Of a DNA stretch of 64,000 bases, positions 53,915 to 62,921 are shown piece by piece. The stretch covers positions 45,433 through 109,432 of the forward strand of contig DASZGL010000095.1 in NCBI GenBank assembly GCA_035938875.1. The letters are read 5' to 3'. Positions within the stretch are counted from its first letter, which is position 1; every line of letters starts with the position of its first letter. The notes beneath the pieces are model-generated. The model did not search any database. It was not told the origin of the DNA and saw only the letters and a list, made by a program, of their open reading frames with translations. A program made the translations under genes and the position numbers. Source of the stretch: DASZGL01 sp035938875 (GTDB taxonomy: Bacteria > Chloroflexota > Dormibacteria > Aeolococcales > Aeolococcaceae).

Positions 53915-54691
53915 TCAGACGGTCACGTCTCGCGTGCGAAAGAGCACAGCTCCAGCGATTGCCGCCACGGCGACGTACACCGCAGCGAAGACCGCGGCAT
54001 GGCCATAGGCGATGGTGTTGCTGCCGTTCGAGGCGATGGTGTTGAACAGCCGCCCGGGTAGCCACTGAGCCGTCTGCGACCACCCCGCGACGATGAGCGC
54101 CTCGACGATGACGAGCCAGGCGAAGCCGACGGTGATCGCCCCTGCCGCAGAGCGCAGCACCAGCGCCAGCATGCCACCGACGACTGCATAGGCCAGCGCG
54201 GACACCACGACGTCGACAACAGTGACAACGATCGAATGGACGCCCGCCGACGTTCCCCACGTGGACGTGTCGACACCTTTGCCCGGCGCCACCACCAGTG
54301 CGGTGACCAGCGACACGGCGCAGGCGGCGACAACCAGCAGCGCAAGGAAGCTCAGCACCGAGAGCGACTTGCCCGCGAGCAGGCGGACGCGGCGCGGCTC
54401 GCGGACGAGCAGGTTGCGCAGCGTCCCGTTGGTGTATTCGGAGGCGACGGCAACCGCAGCGATTCCCAGCACAACGACACCCATGAGGTCGGATGCCCGC
54501 GACATGATCTGGCTCCAGCCGTCGCTCAGCGAGAGAGTGGCGATGCTGAACCCGCCTTCCGACACCCCCGACTTCGCCCGACTGAGCGCCAAGAAGGTTG
54601 CCAGGCCGCTGACGCCCACGCCGAGGACGGCACTGAGCAGCATCGAGCGACGGATGAGTTTGTGCCATTCACTGCGAAATGCGCGGATCAT
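53915..54691 (-). CDS. ABC-2 type transporter permease
   Basis: A 258-residue membrane protein with about six helices and the ABC-2 feature of a first helix near the N-terminus followed by a long external loop. It forms the pore of an exporter with the ATPase next door; its start overlaps the ATPase stop by 4 bases. Such systems often export antibiotics or lipids. Confidence 0.85.
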   Translation of the reverse strand: MIRAFRSEWHKLIRRSMLLSAVLGVGVSGLATFLALSRAKSGVSEGGFSIATLSLSDGWSQIMSRASDLMGVVVLGIAAVAVASEYTNGTLRNLLVREPRRVRLLAGKSLSVLSFLALLVVAACAVSLVTALVVAPGKGVDTSTWGTSAGVHSIVVTVVDVVVSALAYAVVGGMLALVLRSAAGAITVGFAWLVIVEALIVAGWSQTAQWLPGRLFNTIASNGSNTIAYGHAAVFAAVYVAVAAIAGAVLFRTRDVTV

Positions 54692-55677
54692 CGTGTCTCC
54701 CCTGCGGTCATGGCGAGGAACGTGTCCTCGAGGGTCGCCCGGTTGGTGCCGATCTCCACCAGGGTGATCCCCGCAGACATCGCGGAGCGGTTGAGCTCGG
54801 CGGCGAACGACGCTTCAGCGTCGACGTGCAGCCGTCCATCAATCACGTGAGCACTGTGACCGGCGCTGCGCAGCAGAGCAGCGAGCCTCCCCAGGTCGGC
54901 GGGATCCTCGGCGGCCACGACCAGTTGCGTTTCCCGCTGGCTCAGGACGGCGTCGATCGGGCCCTGGAAGAGCAGTCGACCCTTGTTGAGCATGACGATC
55001 CAATCGGCGATCTGCTCCACCTCGGCGAGGAGGTGGCTGCTGATGAACACCGTCACCCCGTGGCGGCTCAACTCCAGGATGAGGCGGCGCATCTCCAGGA
55101 TGCCGGCGGGGTCGAGGCCGTTCGCCGGCTCGTCGAGGACGAGCAGCTCGGGTTTCGGCAGCAGAGCCGCAGCGATGCCGAGGCGTTGCTTCATCCCCAT
55201 CGAATACGAGGCGACGTGGTCGCCGGCTCGGTCGGCGAGGCCGACGATCTCGAGCACCTCCTCCACCCGTACAGGGCTGTAGCCGCCGAGCGAGCTGAGC
55301 ACGCGAAGGTTGCGTCGTCCGCTGAGCGTGGGGTAGAAGGCCGGGCCTTCGATGAGCGCGCCGACGCGCGGCAAGTAGCCGATCGGGTGACGGGTGTCGA
55401 CGCCAAGCACCTCGGCGCTGCCCTCGGTGGGCCGGATCATCGAGAGGATCATGCGGATGGTCGTCGTCTTGCCCGACCCGTTGGGGCCGACGAAGCCGGC
55501 GACCACGCCGCGCGGGATCTCGATGCTCAGACCGCTGACAGCGGTCAGTCCCCCGTAACGCTTGGTGAGCCCGGAGGTGCGGATCGCCGGCGTCGGTCCT
55601 CCCGGCAGCGCATCGGCACCGGCGCGGGGCGATGCCTCAGTTTCAGCTAGCTCTGGCGGCAACAGCGTGGCGGTCAT
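54688..55677 (-). CDS. ABC transporter ATP-binding protein (drug/peptide export type)
   Basis: A 329-residue ATPase. Walker A is GPNGSGKTTT, the signature is SMGMKQRLGIAAAL and Walker B is LLVLDEPANGLDP with the following SSHLL. A C-terminal region of about 100 residues is found in DrrA/CcmA-like exporters. The ATG at 55677 has GGAG 8 bases upstream; a GTG at 55707 after a TAGCGT hexamer is an alternative leaderless start. Confidence 0.87.
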   Translation of the reverse strand: MTATLLPPELAETEASPRAGADALPGGPTPAIRTSGLTKRYGGLTAVSGLSIEIPRGVVAGFVGPNGSGKTTTIRMILSMIRPTEGSAEVLGVDTRHPIGYLPRVGALIEGPAFYPTLSGRRNLRVLSSLGGYSPVRVEEVLEIVGLADRAGDHVASYSMGMKQRLGIAAALLPKPELLVLDEPANGLDPAGILEMRRLILELSRHGVTVFISSHLLAEVEQIADWIVMLNKGRLLFQGPIDAVLSQRETQLVVAAEDPADLGRLAALLRSAGHSAHVIDGRLHVDAEASFAAELNRSAMSAGITLVEIGTNRATLEDTFLAMTAGETR

Positions 55678-55762
55678 AGACGGTGCTCCGTGGGGTTCTC
55701 GTGACACTGATCACGCTACCGGCGCGGCGCCACCGTGTCGTCCGTCAGGGTGACGAACTGGG

Positions 55763-55778
55763 TCCTCCCTGAGGATGA
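55763..55778 (-). promoter_or_regulatory. Candidate response-regulator operator before the ABC genes
   Basis: TCCTCCCTGAGGATGA is a near-palindrome, 14 of 16 bases the same as the site at 57707-57722. It lies 86 bases upstream of the ATPase start, where the adjacent response regulator could act. Confidence 0.5.
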
Positions 55779-55808
55779 ATCTTGAGAACGAGGATGTGGC
55801 GGGTAGCG

Positions 55809-56477
55809 TCACACGTTGCCCGGAGTGACGAAGCCCGACTCGTAGGCGAGGACCACCGCTTGGACGCGATCACGCAGCCCCAGCTTCATCAGCAGGCGAG
55901 CGACGTGACTCTTCACCGTGGTCTCGCCGACCACGAGCTCAGCGGCGATCTGGGCGTTGGAGAGCCCCCGGGCGATCAGCCGGAGCACCTGGGTCTCCCG
56001 GCCGGTGAGCTCCTTGAGCACCGCGGGGTCGCTGGCTTGGGGCGACGGCATTCCGGCGAAGCGCTCGATGAGGCGCCGGGTCACCGATGGCGCCAGCAGG
56101 GCTTCGCCGGAGGCCACCACCCGGATCGCCGCGGCCAGCTCGGCTGGTGGGGTGTCCTTGAGGAGGAAGCCGCTGGCTCCGGCACGCAGCGCGTCGTACA
56201 CGTACTGGTCGAGGTCGAAGGTGGTGAGGATCAGCACGCGGGTGCGTTCGGCGACGCCCGGACCACTGAGCCGCCGCGTCGCTTCGAGGCCATCCATCAC
56301 CGGCATGCGGATGTCCATGAGGACGACGTCGGGATGCAGCTCGGCGGCAAGGCGCACCGCCTCGGCGCCGTCACCGGCTTCGCCGACGACCTCGAGGTCG
56401 TCGCGGGAGTCGATGACCATGCGAAAGCCGGCGCGGACCAGCGTCTGGTCGTCGGCGATGAGCACGCGAATGCTCAC
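55809..56477 (-). CDS. NarL/LuxR-family response regulator
   Basis: A 222-residue two-domain regulator. The receiver domain has the acidic pair D9-D10, phosphoacceptor D55 (LMDIRMP), T83-type Thr in LTTF and Lys in LLKDTPP. The C-terminal LuxR helix-turn-helix (LTGRETQVLRLIARGLSNAQIA ... VKSHVARLLMKL) binds DNA. It is coupled to the histidine kinase by GTGA and probably controls the ABC-2 genes downstream. Confidence 0.93.
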   Translation of the reverse strand: MSIRVLIADDQTLVRAGFRMVIDSRDDLEVVGEAGDGAEAVRLAAELHPDVVLMDIRMPVMDGLEATRRLSGPGVAERTRVLILTTFDLDQYVYDALRAGASGFLLKDTPPAELAAAIRVVASGEALLAPSVTRRLIERFAGMPSPQASDPAVLKELTGRETQVLRLIARGLSNAQIAAELVVGETTVKSHVARLLMKLGLRDRVQAVVLAYESGFVTPGNV

Positions 56478-57658
56478 GAGACGAGCCCCGCGGTGGGCAA
56501 CCACGCATGGACGCGAAACCCGCCGCCATCGACGGGTCCGGCGGTGAGCCGTCCGTGGAACAGCGCCACCCGCTCGCGCATGCCGACCAGCCCGCGACCG
56601 CCGGCGCTCCCCGCGCTGTCGCTGCCGGCGCCGGCGCCGTTGTCGGTCACGACGAGCTCGAGCTCGTCGTCGCCGAACCGCACGGTCACCGTGGCACGCG
56701 CGGTGCCGGCGTGCTTGAGGGTGTTGGTGAGCGCCTCCTGGACGATGCGATAGGCGGTGACGTCGAGGCTCTCGGGCAGGCGCCGGCGCGCGCCCTCGAC
56801 GGCGAGGTCGACATCCACCCCCGCTGCCCGAACCTGGGCGACGAGCCGGTCGACCTGGTCGAGTCCGGGCTGCGGCGCCAGGACTGCGGCATCGTCGTCG
56901 ACCGCCAGGACGCCGAGCAGCGTGCGCATCTCGCTCAGCGCCTCACGACTCAATCCCTGGATGGCTTCGAGTGCCTGGCGCGCCCGCTCGGGGTCGTCGA
57001 CAGCCGCCTCCTCGGCGGCTCCGGCTTGCACGGCGATGGCGCTGACGTGATGAGCGACGACGTCGTGCAGCTCACGGGCGATGCGGGCTCGCTCGTCGAG
57101 CACGGCGCGGTGGTCACGCTCCTCGCGTTCGCGCTCCAGCCGCGAGGCACGCTCCTCCAGCGATCCAAGGTAGGCGCGCCGCGTCCGGATGTTGTCGCCG
57201 AACGCCCAGCCACCGGCGACGAGGACGACCGCAGAGACCAGGCTGGGCACGACATCCCTCCTGGTTCCGACGAGGCCCACGATGCCCACCAGGGCGAAGT
57301 TGATGCCACCGATGACCAGAGCCAGGCGAAGCGAGGTCCGGCGATCGCAGTAGAGCGCCACCGTGTAGACAGCGACGACCAACGGAGGGGCTGGTGATCC
57401 GTTGACCAGGATGACGTGGAGTGCCGTCGCCAGCTCGACGATGACCGCGACCTGGATGGGGTAACGGCGCCTGGCGATGATGGGAACACCGGCGAGCACG
57501 GCCAGGACGACGATCGACAGATCGGGATGCCGAGCCTCGTCCCTCGAGCCGAACGACGCACCGACGGATAGGACGGTGACGAACACGGTGAGGATGGCGT
57601 CGGCGAGGAGCGGTGGCATGGTGCTGACACCACGGACTCGCGGCCGGTTGAGGCTCAT
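56474..57658 (-). CDS. DesK/NarX-type histidine kinase
   Basis: A 394-residue membrane kinase. About five hydrophobic helices fill the first 155 residues without a clear external domain, followed by a coiled coil. The HisKA_3 motif ARELHDVVAHH carries the phospho-His (H198), and the C-terminal ATPase has DNGAG and GGRGLVGMRER. Such kinases of the LiaS/DesK group sense membrane stress. TACCGT (57665-57670) ends 6 bases before the ATG, so it is likely leaderless. Confidence 0.9.
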   Translation of the reverse strand: MSLNRPRVRGVSTMPPLLADAILTVFVTVLSVGASFGSRDEARHPDLSIVVLAVLAGVPIIARRRYPIQVAVIVELATALHVILVNGSPAPPLVVAVYTVALYCDRRTSLRLALVIGGINFALVGIVGLVGTRRDVVPSLVSAVVLVAGGWAFGDNIRTRRAYLGSLEERASRLEREREERDHRAVLDERARIARELHDVVAHHVSAIAVQAGAAEEAAVDDPERARQALEAIQGLSREALSEMRTLLGVLAVDDDAAVLAPQPGLDQVDRLVAQVRAAGVDVDLAVEGARRRLPESLDVTAYRIVQEALTNTLKHAGTARATVTVRFGDDELELVVTDNGAGAGSDSAGSAGGRGLVGMRERVALFHGRLTAGPVDGGGFRVHAWLPTAGLVS

Positions 57659-57664
57659 CCGGCG

Positions 57665-57670
57665 ACGGTA
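57665..57670 (-). promoter_or_regulatory. -10 hexamer of the histidine kinase-response regulator operon
   Basis: On the minus strand TACCGT ends 6 bases before the kinase ATG, implying a leaderless transcript. The operator-like palindrome lies 37 bases further upstream. Confidence 0.45.
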
Positions 57671-57706
57671 GCGTGATCTACCGCCTCTGACATCCTCCGG
57701 CGGGTC

Positions 57707-57722
57707 TCATCCCTGGGGATGA
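57707..57722 (-). promoter_or_regulatory. Palindromic candidate operator before the kinase gene
   Basis: TCATCCCTGGGGATGA is a 7-2-7 inverted repeat with perfect arms. It lies 49 bases upstream of the kinase start and closely matches the site before the ABC genes, which suggests that the response regulator controls both units. Confidence 0.6.
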
Positions 57723-57948
57723 CAGGCGCGCGCGGGAGATGCTGGCGAGGTAGCCGGGGCGGTGCCCCCGCAAGTTTCGAGTGACACCGCCGGTATCATC
57801 TGTGCTGCCAACTCGGTGGTCAACCGTTGCGGCCAGTTCTGGCACGTTCCCACCTCTTCGTCGTCGATGGCTCGCTCTTCAGCACCGCCGGTGGCTACAA
57901 CCCGAGCCAAAGCCGCCGCGACCCGCCGCCACGGCCGGCAAACAAACG
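57723..57948. other. Intergenic region, no gene seen
   Basis: This 226-base stretch between the kinase operator and the tRNA has no frame with coding character, no hairpin-T terminator that I can identify and no repeat. Frames here read through the tRNA and are artefacts. Confidence 0.6.
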
Positions 57949-58022
57949 TGGGCGGGGGAGGATTCGAACCTCCGACCACAGGGTTATGAGCCCCGCGCTC
58001 TAACCGGCTGAGCTACCCGCCC
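57949..58022 (-). tRNA. tRNA with CAU anticodon, probably elongator tRNA-Met
   Basis: The 74-base sequence on the minus strand folds into a full cloverleaf: acceptor GGGCGGG/CCCGCCC with discriminator A, D arm GCTC/GAGC, anticodon loop CTCATAA, and T arm GGAGG-TTCGAAT-CCTCC. The CAU anticodon is at 57986-57988. G1-C72 pairing excludes an initiator. A tRNA-Ile2 with lysidine-modified CAU cannot be fully excluded. The CCA end is not encoded. Confidence 0.95.
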
Positions 58023-58197
58023 GAAGAGGCGCGGCCACTGTAGTGGACAGTGCCTGGATCGGGGCCAATCGCCCCAATCTCCCGAGATCACTGAACTAGC
58101 GGTAACCTACGTCGGTCACCGCCGGGCGGGCGGCTGACTACAAACCCGTGATGCCCACGCCCGATCCCGTTGCCAACCCACACGCCGGTGCCTGGCG

Positions 58198-59529
58198 TTG
58201 ATTGTTGTAATTGGGCCGCCGGACCTCTCCGACGCCGTCACCGCCGCCTGCCCTGGCGAGCTCGTGGTGGGCTGCCGCGACGACCCAGAGTTGGGTGGAC
58301 CGCTGACGTCGGCAGCCCGCAGCGCCTCCGAGCTGCCGCTCAACGCTCGAGCCACCGTCGTCAGCGCCGACCGCACCCCTGCCCAGGCGGTGGTCGCGGT
58401 GCGCAACGCCGGTGGCGCCCTCGAGGGCACCGTCGCCTACGTCCTGGGTGAGCCGCCTCCCGGCACCTTCCCCACCGCGTGGCACCAGTTCGTCGAGCGC
58501 TACGGCGGCATCCCAGCCCACGACGCCGCGGAGTTCGCCGCGCTGCTGGCGGCGGCTGAGGACCCCTCGCGAAACGGCAACGCCAACGGCAATCGGCCGG
58601 TCTCGCGCCCCGGTGCACCTGAGTCGGCGGCATGGCGCGAGTGGCTGCTGGCGTCACCCACGCGCCAGCTGCCCCGGCGCTTTCGCCTGCAGCGGCGGAG
58701 CAGGCTGCCCAAGGTCGACGAGTTCAAGCTCGACGCGCACATTCGCCGGCCCCTCGGCGACGGCTGCCGCAGCATCGCGGTGATCAGCCCCAAGGGCGGT
58801 GTCGGCAAGACGCTCTTGAGCTTTCTCCTCGGCTCGGTGCTCGCCGACGTGCGCGGCGACCGCGTGCTCGTCGTCGACACCAACCCCGACTTCGGCACGC
58901 TCGCCGACCTCGTCGCCTCGCGCGTCCCCGCGACCATCAGCGACCTGATCAACGACCTGCCCACGGTGACCACCAAGGACCAGCTCACCCGCTACATGAC
59001 GGCTACCGAGACGGGCATGCACATCCTCGCGGCGCCGCAGGACCCGGTGGAGATGGGCCGCCTGGGCAGCGGCGGGTACCTCGCCGTCAACCACGTCATC
59101 CGCCGCCACTACGACATCGTCGTCTACGACTGCGGCACGGGCTTCCTCGACGAGATCACCCAGTTCGCCCTGCGCCACGCCGACCAGGTGGCGCTGATCA
59201 GCGCACCGCTCCTGGTCACCGCGAAGATCATCCTCGGCGCCGTCGACCACCTCGAGGAAACCAACTTCGACCTGCTCCGCACCACGCTGGTGCTCAACAT
59301 GGTGCGGCGCGACGACAACATCGACCGCGCCCGGCTGAGCAACACGCTGAACAGCAGGTTGGGCGGCATCGTCGAGGTGCCCTTCGATCCCCGGGTGCAG
59401 CGCGACATGGACCTGGGCCGCTTCCGCTATTCGCAGCTGGCGACGTCGACAAGGCTTGCGGTCAAGCGCCTCGCCTCGCAGCTGGTCAGCCGCCTCCCCG
59501 CGCTGGAACTCGCCGCCACGCCGCAGTGA
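58198..59529 (+). CDS. MinD/ParA-family ATPase with N-terminal extension (CpaE-like)
   Basis: A 443-residue protein. Residues 1-190 are an unusual region, perhaps a degenerate receiver-like domain as in CpaE, followed by a low-complexity stretch. The ParA ATPase starts with Walker A SPKGGVGKTLL (199-205), then VVDTNPDFGTLADL and VVYDCGTGF. CpaE-like proteins place pilus or division machinery at poles. No pilus genes are in the window. The TTG at 58198 is used; the stop overlaps the next start (GTGA). Confidence 0.8.
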   Translation: MIVVIGPPDLSDAVTAACPGELVVGCRDDPELGGPLTSAARSASELPLNARATVVSADRTPAQAVVAVRNAGGALEGTVAYVLGEPPPGTFPTAWHQFVERYGGIPAHDAAEFAALLAAAEDPSRNGNANGNRPVSRPGAPESAAWREWLLASPTRQLPRRFRLQRRSRLPKVDEFKLDAHIRRPLGDGCRSIAVISPKGGVGKTLLSFLLGSVLADVRGDRVLVVDTNPDFGTLADLVASRVPATISDLINDLPTVTTKDQLTRYMTATETGMHILAAPQDPVEMGRLGSGGYLAVNHVIRRHYDIVVYDCGTGFLDEITQFALRHADQVALISAPLLVTAKIILGAVDHLEETNFDLLRTTLVLNMVRRDDNIDRARLSNTLNSRLGGIVEVPFDPRVQRDMDLGRFRYSQLATSTRLAVKRLASQLVSRLPALELAATPQ

Positions 59530-60137
59530 GCGACGGGGAACCGACGACATCTCTCACCGGCACAGTGGTGCAACCGCCGGGGCCGCCTCAGGGGATCACC
59601 GCCCGGCCTGACAAGCGGCTGTACTTCATGGTCATCGCCCTGGCGGCGCGCACGCGTGCCGACTGCCTGGGGCGCCGCGTCGGCGCGGTGATCGCCCGCG
59701 AGGATCGTGTGCTGAGCACGGGGTACAACGGGACCCCGTTCGGCATGCCCAACTGCTCTGAGGGCGGTTGTCATCGCTGCGCCCGACGCGACACGGAAAC
59801 GTTCCGGCGCGGCGGCGCGTACGACGTCTGCCTCTGTGTCCATGCCGAGCAGAACGCCATCCTCACCGCGGCGCGCTTCGGACAGCAGACACTGGGATCG
59901 TCGCTGACCAGCACCATGCAACCCTGCTTCGGCTGCCTCAAGGAGATGCTCCAGGCGGGCATCAGCGAGGTGCGCTACCTGCATCCCTGGGATCCGCTCG
60001 AGGCGTACGGCGATGAAGCCCTGGTGCAGCAGTACGCCGCGCTGCGCAGCCGCTTCAACGTCTTCGAGCAGGTCGGCGATCCCGCCACCGACACCGACGA
60101 GCTCTTCGCGCCGGTCCTGGGACGCCGCCGCCCTTAG
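59526..60137 (+). CDS. dCMP/cytidine deaminase family zinc enzyme
   Basis: A 203-residue deaminase. The zinc site is H106-A-E108 (VHAEQNA) and the pair C134-C137 (PCFGC). The region before it, with GGCHRC in an insert, matches the dCMP deaminase branch, which makes dUMP for thymidylate synthesis. Coupled to the ParA-like gene by GTGA, which is unusual company. The gene converges with the DNA ligase. Confidence 0.85.
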   Translation: MSDGEPTTSLTGTVVQPPGPPQGITARPDKRLYFMVIALAARTRADCLGRRVGAVIAREDRVLSTGYNGTPFGMPNCSEGGCHRCARRDTETFRRGGAYDVCLCVHAEQNAILTAARFGQQTLGSSLTSTMQPCFGCLKEMLQAGISEVRYLHPWDPLEAYGDEALVQQYAALRSRFNVFEQVGDPATDTDELFAPVLGRRRP

Positions 60138-60144
60138 CAGCGTG

Positions 60145-61821
60145 CTAGCCGGCCGGCTCGGCGGTGGGGTTGCCGGCGCGGTCGACGAGCTGCTCGCGCT
60201 CCTCGATCAGTGACTCGGCGATCTGCCGGACGCGCGACAGCGTGTCGATCTCGCTCGCCGGCTTGTCGTGCCGCCAGTTGACGATGCGCGGGAAGCGAAG
60301 CGCGTAGCCGGAGCGATGGCGCGTCGACGGCTGCACCGAGTCGAAGGCGACCTCGAGGACGATGTCGGGGACGACACTGCGATAGTGACCGCGGTCCTGG
60401 AGGGTGCGGTCGAGCAGCATCTTGGTCATGGTGTCGATCTCCGCATCGGTCAGCCCGCTGTATGCCTTGCCGATTGGCACCAGCTCGTCGCTGTCGTCGA
60501 CACGCACCGCGAAGGTCACGTCGCTGAGCACGTCACGTCGCTTGCCGTGTCCCCACTCGGCGCCGACCACGACGACGTCGAGCGTGTCGAGAGGCTTCTT
60601 CAGCTTCAGCCATGCCAATCCTCGACGTCCCGGCGTGTACGCCGAGTCGGGATCCTTGGCGAGCAGTCCCTCGTTGTGGCGTTCCCGGGCGTCGATGAAC
60701 AGCTGCTCCAGCTGCTCGACGCCGCTGGCACGCTCCTGGTGCGCGGTGGCGAAGCGCCCGCCGAGGTGAAGATCGTCGAGGCGGTGGCGTCGCTCTCGCA
60801 GGGGATGGTCGAGGAGCGACTCACCATCCTGGTAAAGGATGTCCCAGGCGGTGAAGATCACCGGTACTGCGTCGATCACCGACTGCGGCGGTGACTTGCG
60901 ACCCAGCCGGGTCTGCAACTCGAAGAAGGAGCGCACCCTCCCGTCGCGAAAGGCGAGCAGCTCACCGTCGAGGAGCAGCGACCCGGGCAGCTCACGTGCC
61001 GCGCCGGCGACCTCGGGAAACTGCTGGGTGACGTCGTTGAGGTCGCGGCTGAAGAGCGCTACTCGGTGCTCATCGCGGTGCAGCTGGCAGCGGATACCGT
61101 CGTACTTGTCCTCAACCCAGACCTCGGCGCCGAGACGGGCGATCACCTCGGCGGCGTCGGCGACGGGAGAGGCGAGCATGAAACGAAGCGGCGAGAAGAG
61201 CCGCGGCTGGGCACTCTCGAGCTCGTCGTGCAGCGCCAGGAGGGCCACCTCGCCGAGGTCGCCGGTGACCATGTTGGCCCTCTCCACCGCGGCGCGAGGA
61301 CGAGAGAACGCGGCGCCGATGGCCTCCTCGACCAGGCCCTCGCGAAGCCCGATGCGCATGTCACCGGCCATGAGCTTGGTGACGTACTTGGCCTCGAGCG
61401 GATCACAGCGGGCGAGCAGGTCGCTCACGGCGCGCGTCCGCGCCCGCGCGCCGCTGATCGATGCGATCTCGTCGAAGGCGGCGACGACATCGAGGATGTC
61501 GGTGTCGCTGCTCGTCGTCCGCCCGGCGCGGCGGAATACCTCCTGCGTCGTCTCACCGCTGTCTGCGTACTTGCGCCAGATGCTCGACAGGTCCTCGTTG
61601 TCGACGCCGCCGAGCTCGCGGAGCACGGCGGAGAGCGCAGCGCCGCCGACCTGGAGCACGCGAGGGTCCGACGGCGGAAACACCCGACCGGCGAAAAAGC
61701 GCGTCGCCACCGGCAGGCGCTGCTCGTCGAGGGCGGCGAGGTAGTCGCCGAGCAGGCGGACCTTCTCCAGCTTCGACGACGTCGCTCCGATGGCCTCGGC
61801 GACCTCGGCGAAGCGACGCAT
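60145..61821 (-). CDS. ligB: ATP-dependent DNA ligase
   Basis: A 558-residue ligase. An N-terminal DNA-binding domain (1-190) precedes the nucleotidyltransferase domain with catalytic Lys239 in EDKYDGIR, the DGELLAF motif III and the WLKLKK motif V, and an OB fold. Such enzymes seal nicks using ATP, unlike the essential NAD-dependent LigA. Its ATG overlaps the stop of the nuclease gene, so both are made together. Confidence 0.92.
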   Translation of the reverse strand: MRRFAEVAEAIGATSSKLEKVRLLGDYLAALDEQRLPVATRFFAGRVFPPSDPRVLQVGGAALSAVLRELGGVDNEDLSSIWRKYADSGETTQEVFRRAGRTTSSDTDILDVVAAFDEIASISGARARTRAVSDLLARCDPLEAKYVTKLMAGDMRIGLREGLVEEAIGAAFSRPRAAVERANMVTGDLGEVALLALHDELESAQPRLFSPLRFMLASPVADAAEVIARLGAEVWVEDKYDGIRCQLHRDEHRVALFSRDLNDVTQQFPEVAGAARELPGSLLLDGELLAFRDGRVRSFFELQTRLGRKSPPQSVIDAVPVIFTAWDILYQDGESLLDHPLRERRHRLDDLHLGGRFATAHQERASGVEQLEQLFIDARERHNEGLLAKDPDSAYTPGRRGLAWLKLKKPLDTLDVVVVGAEWGHGKRRDVLSDVTFAVRVDDSDELVPIGKAYSGLTDAEIDTMTKMLLDRTLQDRGHYRSVVPDIVLEVAFDSVQPSTRHRSGYALRFPRIVNWRHDKPASEIDTLSRVRQIAESLIEEREQLVDRAGNPTAEPAG

Positions 61822-62864
61822 CAGGCCAGCGCCAGCGTCAGCTGCTGTTCGGTGGTCAGGGCGTGGGCGTCGAGCCCGCGACGCCGCAGCTGGTGGGCGA
61901 AGTCCTCGGCAAAGCCGAACAGCGTGTACACCTGGCTTGCCCCGCTGCGCTCCACGTACGTGCAGAGGTCGTCGAAGTCGCAGTGGTCGCTGAGCGCGAA
62001 GGCGACATCGCAGCCGGAGTGCAGCACCGAGTCGCGATCCACCGCCCATCCGCTGATGTACGCCGTGCGCGGATTGTGCAGGCGTCCAAGAGCCGGCACA
62101 TCCCGCAGATGCGGTGGCCAGATGAGCACGCTGCCGGCGGGCACGTGGCCGTCGTAGCGAGCCGCTGCAGGGAGATCGACGCCGAGCTCCCGGTACAGCT
62201 CGGTGATGGCATAGAGCGCAGGATGCAGATGAAGGGGCAGCCCCGCGTCGGCGAGGCAGGCGAGTAGCTCCTGTCCCTTGCCCAGCGAATAGCCGAAGAG
62301 CACCGGCGTCCGGTCGTTGCGGACGCTGTCCTGGCAGAAGTCGCAGATCGATTCGAGCACGCTGTCGACGGGGGGAAAGCGATAGTGGGGACGGCCGAAG
62401 GTGCTCTCCACGATGAGCACGTCGGCCTCCACGTGCTCGAGTGCTGCCACCGTGCGCCCGGCGCGCAGCTTGATGTCGCCGCTGTAGAGGACTCGGACAT
62501 CGCGATGCCGCACCAGGACCTGTGCCGATCCGAGCACGTGACCAGCGGAGTGAAGCGACAGGGTGGCGTCGCGATGCGCCAGCTCCTCGCCATAGGCAAG
62601 CAGCCTGGGAATCACCGCGGTGGCGCGCGACTTGGACGGCTTGGTCGCGGTGCTCCGGTTGGCGGACAGTTGCCCGCGACGCGTGCGATGGGCGAGGATG
62701 CGATAGGTGGGCTCGGTGCAGACCACCGTGCCGTGCCGGGCGATGTGATCGCCGTGCGCGTGGCTCACCACCCCCAGCTCGCGGCGCACTCGCGGATCGA
62801 GCCACAGCCCAAGCTCGGGGAGGAGCACCCCGCGGCGGTACTGCACAGGGTAGGGCGCGGTCAT
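61821..62864 (-). CDS. Ligase-associated beta-CASP metallo-exonuclease
   Basis: A 347-residue metallo-beta-lactamase protein of the ligase-associated DNA exonuclease family, related to SNM1/Artemis. The metal-binding HAHGDH, AGHVLGSAQ, YSGD and SDHCDFDD blocks are present, with the beta-CASP region between. It likely trims DNA ends for the ligase. TAGGAT (62872-62877) ends 7 bases before the ATG, so the operon is probably leaderless. The usual Lhr-type helicase partner is not adjacent. Confidence 0.87.
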   Translation of the reverse strand: MTAPYPVQYRRGVLLPELGLWLDPRVRRELGVVSHAHGDHIARHGTVVCTEPTYRILAHRTRRGQLSANRSTATKPSKSRATAVIPRLLAYGEELAHRDATLSLHSAGHVLGSAQVLVRHRDVRVLYSGDIKLRAGRTVAALEHVEADVLIVESTFGRPHYRFPPVDSVLESICDFCQDSVRNDRTPVLFGYSLGKGQELLACLADAGLPLHLHPALYAITELYRELGVDLPAAARYDGHVPAGSVLIWPPHLRDVPALGRLHNPRTAYISGWAVDRDSVLHSGCDVAFALSDHCDFDDLCTYVERSGASQVYTLFGFAEDFAHQLRRRGLDAHALTTEQQLTLALA

Positions 62865-62921
62865 CGCGCCGATCCTAGCGCCACACCGAACGGCGAACCG
62901 CCCAGAACGCGGTGGCGGTAC

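Noticed and set aside
57762..58011. Small frames across the tRNA region
   Set aside because: They contain the classic GGFEPPTTG / EDSNLRPQ-type translation of a tRNA gene and are artefacts.
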